Positions 56,160 through 64,000 of a stretch of DNA of 64,000 nt are shown piece by piece. Position 1 is the stretch's first letter. Every line of letters starts with the position of its first letter. Under the pieces are notes generated by a model that was not told the origin of the DNA, searched no databases, and worked only from the letters and a program-made list of their open reading frames with translations. Both the position numbers and the translations under genes were made by a program. This DNA comes from Codonopsis lanceolata (Eukaryota; Streptophyta; Magnoliopsida; Asterales; Campanulaceae), in contig CM028377.1 in assembly GCA_013146195.2 (NCBI GenBank), positions 32,617,632 through 32,681,631 on the forward strand, given 5' to 3'.

Positions 56160-56745
56160 TAAACAACAACAAATGTTACACTAACACCCCCTATAATGCA
56201 CATCAATTTACACTAACACTCCCAATAATTTTTAAAAAATATACAATATAAACCAAGTATACTAATTAAAGTCGTGGATTTCATAGCATCAACATGACTA
56301 CCCAACTATACATGTTCAAGCAATAAGTTACGCAAAGCTAATACAAATGTAACTAAATGTTACACTAACACCCCCCATAGTTTACATCTATTTACACTAA
56401 CACCTCCTACCCCAACTATTTTAACAACATAAACAAGATATATCAACCAAGTATACTAATTAAAGTCATGGATTTCATAGCATCAACATGACTACCCATC
56501 TATACATGTTCAAACAATAAGTTACGCAAAGCTAATACAAATGTTACACTAACACCCCCATAGTTTACATCTATTTACACTAACACCTCCCACCCCTACT
56601 ATTTTAACAACATAAACAATATATATCAACCAAGTATACTAATTAAAGTCATGGATTTCATAGCATCAACATGACTACCCAACTATACATGTTCAAGTAA
56701 TAAGTTACGCAAAGCTAATACAAATGTAACTAAATGTTACACTAA
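56160..56745. repeat. Three tandem copies of a 183-194-bp unit inside the CACTA element
   Basis: GTCRTGGATTTCATAGCATC occurs at 56271, 56465 and 56648, each copy continuing CAACATGACTACCCA, ATACATGTTCAA, AAGTTACGCAAAGC and TTACACTAACACC. A shorter half unit (TTTACACTAACACCCCC) spreads to the left from 56070. Confidence 0.9.
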
Positions 56746-57170
56746 TACTATGCTTCAATTTAAACATTGGTGTGATCAACAAGCTCTTGGTGTTGGTGAT
56801 TTCCAAAAGGAGGGATTCACGTGAAGGCTGCTTCAGAATCAAGTTAGACATGTCTACAACACATGAGATAATAGATTTGGCGACCCTACACCAAGACGAT
56901 TAGTGTAGATGACGTTTATTTATATCCAATTGGTTTTGGTATGTAACGCAGTAGATTCGTGTTGAAGATTTTCTTTATCTTGATTAACTTGATTCCACTC
57001 TTGGCCTATCAAACTTTGTAAGACATCCATACAATGAACTTTTCGCCCATCCAAAATAGAAACACAAAAACGAGTACATATATAGATGTGCCTTATGAAT
57101 TGATCATCACCAATACCACTCACTAGATTCCCCCGCTAGCATGTGAAAGTTGGGTAAGACTGGAAGTTTC

Positions 57171-57640
57171 AAACTATGTGTTTGGTCCCGCGACATTTTT
57201 CGAAATGTGTTTGGTCCTTAAAATCGATTTTTGCTAACAGATTGCCCCCTCACGAGGTTACGTCAATTTTCCTATCAAATGTTTTTTGAAATCCCAAATT
57301 TGTCATTTAACTCCTTCATCCTTTTAACTCCACTAGCATTGGCTTCATATCCAATCCTCTCATCTGGCACTCTCACTACTCTCATTCACTCTTTCTCTAG
57401 AAATTCTCTATGATCACCCACATCGCACCTACCTCCCCCTCTTCTCAACAGAGCCGGCCAAAGTCCAGAGCGTCATCCCTCATCGCCGACCCCCAATGTC
57501 AACCCCTGCAACACTCTTCTCTACCGCAGATCCGGTCAACCAAGCCACTTATAGCCTTGACAGTCAACTGCCACGGATCTCCAGGCCCAGAGGGTGGAGA
57601 CTGAAAGTGGAAGTGTGGAATGATGAGTCGATGATGTAAT
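57171..57640. mobile_element. Possible second insertion within the CACTA element, with GC-rich island
   Basis: The left part (TGTTTGGTCCCGCGACATTT, TTTGGTCCTTAAAATCG) resembles the 'ggtccct' style ends of long-TIR elements such as 48895-50839, followed by a C-rich Ser/Pro coding-like ORF at 57410-57604. No matching right arm was found, so it may be truncated. The ORF product is not recognisable. Confidence 0.3.
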
Positions 57641-58556
57641 TGAAACCCTATATCTACATGAAAACTGGGTTTTTTTAAATTTGAAAATTGGCCTATTTTT
57701 GACATAATTTTGACTTGTGCTATTTTAAGTTTAGTTTCATTGTCACGGTTTCACGCACGGTTCACGATTTGGTCTCGTGGTCCAAGGTCGTGTGGTTCGG
57801 TATCGTAATTCAATCTCATGGGTCTCATCGGGCCGATTGGCGGTCCAATTTTGCCTATTTTCACCTTTTTTTTTTGCATCGGGAATCCAATTTGTGCATT
57901 GGGATTTTCTACATCAGAAATCCAATTTGTGCATCAGGATTTGTTGCATCGCAAATCCATATTGTGCATTGCGATTCAAATTGATGTATTAATGTCATGA
58001 ACAAATTGATTAAGATTCTGGTTAGGTAACCCGCTAAACAAAATTTTGAAAAAATATGTGATCTGATTGGGTTTTAGATGATCGGGTCGGGTCGAGACCC
58101 GAATACCAGAATCTGTTTACCACCCTATGTTCGTAAAATATCAAATTGATCTCAACCGCTCAGATCTACTTCGAGTTTGAACTAAATTGAACAAAACCAG
58201 TACAATTCGACTTGTCCAGTTTCGAAGTTCTGTTTCACGGTTCGATCTCATGGTTCATTCTCGTGATAAAAACAGTAAAATGTAAACTTTAGCCTTTATG
58301 TAATCTTAATTGTCAAATGAAATATAGAAATCCACTAATTAATGTTCAACAGTCAAATCCAAATACAGTTTGCTTTGTAGTTTGTTTCAATATTGTTTGA
58401 TTCAGTTGATTAATTCCATCTAATGATTTTAAAGTTCGACAAATACTATGTTTAAAAAAATTGAGTAAAAATAAAAAAAATTCTAATGATTAACGTGTAT
58501 ATATATTAAGGAATTGCCTAGAGACAACACAGTATGACCACATACAAATGCAAAAT

Positions 58557-58572
58557 GAATTTAGTTTTTGTG

Positions 58573-58622
<50 letters not shown>

Positions 58623-58638
58623 CACAAAAACTAAATTC
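58557..58638. repeat. Perfect 16-bp inverted repeat around an (AT)n run
   Basis: Left arm GAATTTAGTTTTTGTG (58557-58572) and right arm CACAAAAACTAAATTC (58623-58638) are exact reverse complements separated by 48 bp of AT repeat. The whole would fold into one long hairpin. It lies just inside the right subterminal region of the CACTA element. Confidence 0.92.
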
Positions 58639-58904
58639 AGTGCATTAGCGACGGAAATTCCGTAGCTAATTAATTAAATTTAGCGACGGAGTCATCCGTA
58701 GCCAATCGGAAACGGAAATATTGACATTAGCGACGGAAATTATGTCGCTAATGTTGGCACGCATTTCCAAAAAAATAACGACAAAGATATGTATAATATT
58801 CTTAAAAGATGCTTTTTGACGACGGACGGAATTCCGTCGCTAATTTGAAATGGAATGTTTCGTAGCTAATACTTTCGTCGCTAATTATTTGTTTTCTAGT
58901 AGTG

Positions 58905-59650
58905 GTCATCCAACCTAAATCCAAAAGAATCACCAAAACATCATCATCGTCGTATCATCATTGTCATCATCCATCAAATTTTATGCTTTCATGATTATGT
59001 CCATCAATCATCATCATCATCATCATCCAAAAAAAAAAACAATCTGTGATATATTTCCTTTTTTTATCATTCATGTTTTATGTATCCATCTGTCATTTTA
59101 TATGTGCATTTTCTTGAGGATATATGTATATGACATGATCGTGTTTAAACCAATTTCCTTGTTATCTGATAAATAGAAATGTCCGAGAAACATCTTTTTT
59201 CCCCAAGCATGTAATAATCATCATTTTACTAATTTATTGGGTCATTCCATTAAACACTTAATGTGCATACTTTTATCCCCTTGGGACATGAATTTTGTGC
59301 ATATGGTGTGTCCCCTAAAAAGGCAAGTCAATGGTATCTCATATTTATGCATCCATTTGCGTGATTTTGCTCTTATTTCGTTAAACTAACATATTTCCAT
59401 ATCCGAAAATACAATCAAAATAGGCATGCATCATAAACAAAATAGCATAATTTCATATATTTTTTCCCAGACATATACTTTCATGCTAGTTTAAATCTAT
59501 CATTTCAGCATACATTACTCCTACATATTAACATTGCATGAATAATTCACAGATCAACAATAAAAATTCCAAAAAATTCAAAAAAATTCCAACAATTCAA
59601 AAGAAATCCAAAATTAAATCAAATGGGTTTGAAAAAAAATCAAAACTTAC
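58905..59650. other. Spacer right of the CACTA element, probable intron
   Basis: It carries a (CAT)n patch at 58985-59010. No coding pattern. It would be intronic if the PMD gene model spanning 54545-59831 is right. Confidence 0.35.
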
Positions 59651-59831
59651 AGTGGGATTAGGAAGATTTGAGACGTGGGTGTCACTATCTCGGTGAATGT
59701 TATCCCAATCATCGTTCGAAAACTAATACCGAACGACATTTCTTGCCAAAGGAGGATTTTACTGGCGCCCTTGGCTCGATTCCGGGTGTAGATGAGCTTT
59801 TCCTTTCTTAGATCGTGAAGAGGAAGTCATT
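59651..59831 (-). pseudogene. Possible first exon of the split PMD gene
   Basis: Minus-strand ATG 59831-59829 gives MTSSSRSKKGKAHLHPESSQ, then two in-frame stops, then NDDWDNIHRDSDTHVSNLPN and a strong donor site ACT-GTAAGT at about 59651. Upstream sequence (59832-59960) has leader-like composition. Assignment to the PMD fragment rests on position, strand and the facing acceptor at 54546; the protein piece itself is not diagnostic. Confidence 0.3.
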
Positions 59832-60043
59832 TTTATGAAACAAACACTTGATTTAAGAAGAATTGTTTGCATCAATGATGAAGGAGAAAACCCAGTTATG
59901 TTCTGTGGCTGCTTCTGCCTTCTCCCGTAATCTCAACTAAATAGGGAGGGAAGTTTCATTCCCCTCCCTCCAAAGTTCCAGCTTCAGCAACTAAAACCCC
60001 AAGTTTGCCTGAATTACAATTTGGTCCCTTGAGACTTAACGGA

Positions 60044-60240
60044 AGTAACAATCTCAAGCAAAGTTAACCACTGGTCATTCAATAACCAACAACGCAACAA
60101 TATCTTCCACGAAACACCGCCCTGCGAGCGAACACAAAAGTGAACAATCTCCAACAAGATCAACCACGGGTCATCCGATGACCTGCAATGCAACGATCTC
60201 CTTCATAGAACGTCGCCCTGCAAGCAAAAACAAAGTATCT
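60044..60240. repeat. Two diverged copies of a 97-bp unit
   Basis: AACAATCTC..CAA, CCAC(T/G)GGTCAT, AACGCAACAAT/AATGCAACGAT and CGCCCTGC(G/A)AGC occur in the same order in both halves. They probably belong to the Ogre-type untranslated region that follows. Confidence 0.65.
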
Positions 60241-60296
60241 ACATTTTATCTTATATGTCACATACATTTCATGATTTCATTTCTACAAGTCCTTGA

Positions 60297-60869
60297 CTTT
60301 TATCACATTTTTCACAAGAGGTATACACCTCGAGTCTTAAGAAATCCACTACACTTACCTTGTTTCGACTTAGCAACGAACTACGTTTGGTCTGATTCCT
60401 TTTACAAGGATACGTAGACAACCTATTCCGGTAGGCACGACTATCACAAACACAATTGTTTGCATTTGCAACATGCTTACATGTTTCCATGCTTACATGC
60501 CTTTGTAGCAAATTCTTGCATGCTTCTCCCACTTTTTAGCCATTCTCGCGAGGGATGCAAATCTCGGGTCTTGAGAATTGACTATGTTCCCATCAACACT
60601 TACCTTGTTTCGGTCCATGGCCAAACTACGATTCGGTCTAATTCCCGAAAGGGATATGTAGGCAGCCTATTTCGGTAGGCACGACCGTCACAGCACATTT
60701 GTGTGCATCACACTTACTTTATTCCCTAACAGAGTTGCCAGGACGATAATTTATATGTTTCCATACACCATTGCATTTACATGTTTCCCCAGTAGATCCG
60801 AACTACATTTGGTTTGATTCCTTTTATAAGGATACGTAGGTTGTCTATCACAGTGGGCACGACCGTCAC
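60297..60869 (+). repeat. Ogre/Tat-type untranslated-region repeats
   Basis: Three imperfect copies of a block: CTTACCTTGTTTCG, then AACTACG(T)TTGGTCT, GATTCCTTTTACAAGGATAC, GTAGACAACC..TTCCGGTAGG, GCACGACTATCAC. Copies run at about 60355-60450 and 60600-60692, with a shortened third at 60797-60869. GATTCCTTTxTAAGGATACG is a hallmark of plant Tat/Ogre leader regions. The Tekay-like LTR has inserted directly at the end of the third copy. Confidence 0.7.
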
Positions 60870-61276
60870 TGTAATAGACCCAAAACTTCTAAAAATAAAA
60901 ATAAAAATTTGGTTATTATTTAGTTAAATTTTATTTTCTAAACATTTGTGTGGGCTTGGTGTACCTTTTAGTGGGCTTAGTATGCCCTATTAATTTATTT
61001 AGAATGTTGGCCCAACCCATTAGAATTCCTTATATAATAATAATTATAAATATAGTAATAAATAAGTAAATCATTAAATAAAGAAAAGAAAAAGAAAGAA
61101 GAAAAGAGAGGATAATTAGGAAATCGTTTCACTATTATCAAGGGTGATATTAACTCGCTTAAGCCGGCAGCCAACCCATGTACCTTGAGAGCGGGATCGT
61201 CGACTAGGGAACTGAAAAATCTGTCGTAACCAAGAAGATTCAATGGATGGAAGAAAGGAAAACGTGGTTGTAAGGC

Positions 61277-61283
61277 TATATAA
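61277..61283 (+). promoter_or_regulatory. LTR TATA box
   Basis: GGCTATATAAGGGGGGG; the best TATA consensus in the LTR, about 2 kb before its end. Confidence 0.6.
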
Positions 61284-61538
61284 GGGGGGGCAAACTTTCC
61301 TTGGTCTGGATCATATCAGATAATAGCAGAGAGTGAGAGAGAGTTTGAGACGGACGTCGGAGGGAGTACTTGGCGAAGTCACGAAACTGATAGAGCCGAT
61401 GACACACCGGATCCCCGCCGAGAGAGATCGAGCCCTTGGTTAAGGTGAGATTATGTCTTCCTCCTTTTGAAATTTCAGGAGATTGTTTGTCTACTCAATC
61501 TGTTTGGCAGATTATAATTTTATTGAAGTTGATGATTC

Positions 61539-61542
<4 letters not shown>

Positions 61543-61613
<71 letters not shown>
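61543..61613. repeat. (AT)n microsatellite
   Basis: 71 bp of uninterrupted TA repeats, the longest in the window; ORFs reading IYIYIY on both strands arise from it. Confidence 0.95.
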
Positions 61614-61616
<3 letters not shown>

Positions 61617-63260
61617 GAGCAATCTGTAAAGTGGGAGTAGTATTTTGATTTATGTATAAGTGTTCAAAAAAAAGAGGGTAGAAACAGAAAGGAAGGAAGG
61701 AAACCCGACAGAGAAGAAGACGGGTGGATGTCCTCGATCTACTGCTGCACAAAAAAAAAAAAAAAAAAAAAAAAGAAGAAGAAAGATACAGGATAGAATG
61801 AGGGAGAGGATATGAGTGTACTGAAATAAAGCAAAGAGATGTATTTATAGGAATAGACTTGTAGGAGCTAATGGAGTTAATAATTGAGTTTTTTATTGTT
61901 TTTTTTTTTTTTGTTGGTTTAGTTTGGACATAAAGGTTCTGTAGCAGCCACCTTTTGAGTTTAAGTTAAACTTCCGAATTTTTTTGAAAAGAAGGAAAGG
62001 TTCTGTAGCAGCCACTTTTGGTATTTAGGATTAGTTTCAAACACAACAATAAATTAATGTGTACATTATAATAGTGTATTCTAAAATAACACTATAAAAA
62101 CTATTTTTTTTAAGAATAATTTTAGTAACCAGTAACTTTTAAATTAATTTAGATTGGCTAAATTGTTACAGTATAAATATTTAGTAATTTGATTTATGTC
62201 TTGAATTTTAGATTTGGACAAGAAGAGTAGCCTTTAGTTGCGTTTCGGTGGACCTAGAATTTGTGGTCTTATTATTCAGGTAAGAGATTATACATCTTTA
62301 GATATTTGAAATCTCTATTTTTTAAATTGTTAGGCTTCCGCAAATTATTTGGCAATTACCTTTCTTTGAAGCATGTACCAAGGTATTTGAATTTGAACTC
62401 TGTTGTACCCGCTCTTTGTCATTCTAAATTGTAGATCTCATTATATATATCTCATTTATATTTAAATTTCATTGAGATATTTTTTTGTGAAACCAAGTTT
62501 CCGTTGGATCATTATTTTTGGAATCGTACTATGATCACTAAGTTGAATAACCCGGCTACTGGGGTAAAGTAGCAATTTGAATTTGATATTTGATTATGAA
62601 TTTTGCCACCTGGCCCGTGGCTTGGTTATTCGGATATACCATTATGAAGTGTTACTATTTGTACATTGTAAATCTTTGTTTAAAAAGAGGTCCTGCGACC
62701 TCTTAGGTGATCATGGTATCCGCGGGTTGGCCATCGTCTCCAACTAGTATGGGACAGTTGGCGACGATTAGACCTCTCGCAAATGCCTTTGTATCTCTAT
62801 CTTTTACATCGAATTCTTGACGAAATGTGAAATTTATCATCTCATTGTGCTATTCCCGATTATGAACTATTTGAATATTAATCTTTTTGAATGCTTTATT
62901 GTTAATGAACCCTTCCCTAGATTTCGGAGGGGCTGTATATGATCTTACTGGGCATTGTCCGCTCATTCCTTCCAAATCTTTTCCTTCCAGGTTTTAAGTA
63001 AGTTGGATACCATCAAGGACAATCTGGAGATTTTTATTTCGAATTAGTTCGTCTTGCATTTTGGACAAGATTTTTTTTAGCAGTTTTGGGACTACAAAAT
63101 TGTTTAATTATATTTTCGAAATGTAATAGTACTCTATGACTTTCTTTTATTACTAGTCCTTAAGAGATAATTTCGGAATTATTGTGATTTAGTATTTGTA
63201 ATAGTGACGCGCCCAAGATTTTGGGATTATAAATTGGTTAGAAATTTTGGGTCGTTACAG

Positions 63261-63273
63261 TTGGTATCAGAGC
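63261..63273 (+). other. Primer binding site of the Tekay-like element
   Basis: TTGGTATCAGAGC, complementary to initiator tRNA-Met, one base after the LTR end. Confidence 0.93.
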
Positions 63274-63377
63274 ATCTAGGTTATGATCTAGCATGGGAAA
63301 AACCTTTGGGGCATAGACAGTATATGATAATACTTTACCAAATTAATTGTATTATCTAACCTAATTGTTGATTTTAG

Positions 63378-63821
63378 ATGGATCTTGATTTAGAAAACTG
63401 GCATATGGGAAATCCTTCCGATTCTGAACCCGAGGAAGATGACCCAGTGAGCGAATCCGAGGAAGACCCTGAAGAGGTTGCCGAAGAAATCCCTGAAGAG
63501 ATTCCGGAAGAAGCTCCTGAAGAGATTCTGGAAAAAGCTCCTGAAGAGATCCCTGAAGAGCTTCCGGACGGCGAGGAAGGTAGTGACATAAGCGATAATC
63601 GTCACCAACCTGCAATAAACCTCATACAAGAATTGGACGCTCGGGTGGGAGAGTTAGAGCGCGAGTTGCATCAGACCCGTACAAGACACCATAGGTTCCT
63701 TAGGGAAATCGTCCTAACATGTCAAGACATTGACATGGCTCTTCATGCTAATCGCCCAAGAGTGGACTGGTCGCGAGAGGCTATAAATGGGCTAATTTTG
63801 AAGATACGTGGCGTACTCTAA
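63378..63821 (+). CDS. Acidic ORF in the leader of the Tekay-like element, unknown function
   Basis: ATG 63378 to TAA 63821, 147 residues, about 105 bp after the primer site. Residues 12-73 are almost all Glu/Pro/Ala/Ile in a five-to-ten residue repeat (PEEIPEE, APEEILEKAPEE). The second half has a heptad-like, coiled-coil segment (LIQELDARVGELERELHQTR) and ends LIKIRGVL-like LILKIRGVL. No zinc knuckle or capsid motif is present, so this is not an ordinary gag. It may be a small extra ORF upstream of gag, or a gag start that lost its frame. The sequence is intact, and 40 bp downstream lie ATTAATAAAG motifs. Confidence 0.5.
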   Translation: MDLDLENWHMGNPSDSEPEEDDPVSESEEDPEEVAEEIPEEIPEEAPEEILEKAPEEIPEELPDGEEGSDISDNRHQPAINLIQELDARVGELERELHQTRTRHHRFLREIVLTCQDIDMALHANRPRVDWSREAINGLILKIRGVL

Positions 63822-64000
63822 AGAACCCATAAGGAGTCCTAGAAGAATTTGACGGAGTTTATGTTTTGAGACATAATATTTTTGAATTAATAAAGTTTTT
63901 TAGACTCTTTATTTCATTGAATTAATAAAGGATGGTTTTGCCTGTGTTTCTGAATTTTATGATAAATACTCAACACATGGTACGATAAGATTTATCCTGG

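Larger units (their letters stand above)
54633..58904. mobile_element. Non-autonomous CACTA (En/Spm) transposon, 4272 bp
   Basis: The 14-bp perfect terminal inverted repeat CACTACTAGAAAAC lies at 54633 and, reversed, ends at 58904. Subterminal regions are full of the repeat GACGGAAATTTCCGTCGCTAAT-like motif (cut into pieces such as TTCCGTCGCTAAT) in both orientations at 54655-55110 and 58640-58885, typical of CACTA elements. Flanking triplets are ATC and GTC, so the 3-bp duplication is imperfect. It has only a fragment of a Transposase_24-type ORF and no TNP2, so it depends on another element for movement. Confidence 0.9.
60870..63259 (+). mobile_element. 5' LTR of a Tekay-like Ty3/gypsy element (2390 bp)
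   Basis: Starts TGTAATAGACCC and ends GGGTCGTTACA, with the primer site next to it. A TATA box TATATAA lies at 61277-61283, followed by a G-run. Contains a 71-bp (AT)n run (61543-61613), a poly-A run (about 61749-61773) and a duplicated GGTTCTGTAGCAGCCAC at 61936 and 61998. The bases before it, GTCAC (60865-60869), are the expected left copy of a 5-bp target duplication; the right copy would be outside the window. Confidence 0.88.

Noticed and set aside
56160..56745. CRISPR-like spaced repeats
   Set aside because: Units are about 185 bp, contiguous and similar over their length, with no unique spacers; the host is a plant.
61436..61752. IYIYIY-repeat ORFs on both strands
   Set aside because: They are translations of the (AT)n microsatellite.
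63361..63629. Minus-strand Ser/Gly-rich and Phe/Arg-rich ORFs
   Set aside because: Antisense shadows of the Glu/Pro repeat ORF.
1..64000. tRNA and rRNA genes
   Set aside because: No cloverleaf or rRNA sequence was recognised; the tRNA-like hits are retrotransposon primer sites.

Overview
The window is nuclear DNA from a flowering plant, most likely a eudicot. It is AT-rich and consists mainly of transposable elements of different ages nested in one another. The evidence for a plant is the full set of plant element classes (Ty1/copia Sirevirus-like, Ty3/gypsy Tat/Ogre-like and Tekay-like, hAT, CACTA, Mutator-like, Helitron), plant-only domains (DREB-type AP2/ERF, plant mobile domain, DUF7745) and tRNA-Met-type primer sites. 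I cannot name the species. No bacterial-style genes, rRNA, tRNA or CRISPR arrays are visible. Nearly every coding region is broken by stops or frameshifts.

Layout. 1-1679: right part of a Tekay-like gypsy LTR carrying a 55-bp minisatellite. 2067-about 8600: minus-strand Sirevirus-like copia element with its 5' LTR and primer site but no visible 3' LTR. 9239-11240: an exon-like ORF, an Ogre-type LTR scrap and a broken DUF7745 gene. 11260-22646: minus-strand Tat/Ogre-type gypsy element (gag, protease, G-patch, RT, RNase H, second RNase H, integrase), with a solo Sirevirus-like LTR and a small hAT-like element inserted between gag and the 5' LTR. 22675-27407: element with about 150-bp terminal inverted repeats that contains a structurally complete hAT transposon (23280-26739, 8-bp target duplication).

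27408-37375 is the most host-like part. It holds a one-exon DREB-type ERF gene with a single in-frame stop inside the AP2 domain (29335-29853), a Helitron remnant (32814-33800) and a 315-bp-period tandem duplication with one visible mismatch. 37376-48394: plus-strand Sirevirus-like copia element with gag, pol and a long third (env-position) ORF; a 194-bp Mutator-type MITE with a perfect 9-bp target duplication sits in its truncated 3' LTR. 48895-50839: another long-TIR element, with a GC-rich gene-like island. 53029-53742: a gypsy LTR with a degenerate primer site. 53990-59831: a plant-mobile-domain gene relic that appears to be split by a 4.27-kb CACTA element. 60297-60869: Ogre-type repeats, interrupted by a plus-strand Tekay-like element (5' LTR 60870-63259, primer site, then an acidic ORF) that runs out of the window.

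The genes do not form a pathway; what connects them is the order of insertion. Firm results are the element boundaries supported by target duplications or terminal repeats (hAT, MITE, CACTA, Tekay LTR, copia LTRs) and the domain motifs read directly. LTR outer ends for the minus-strand copia and Ogre elements, the solo-LTR left edge and the exon structure of the PMD gene are approximate.
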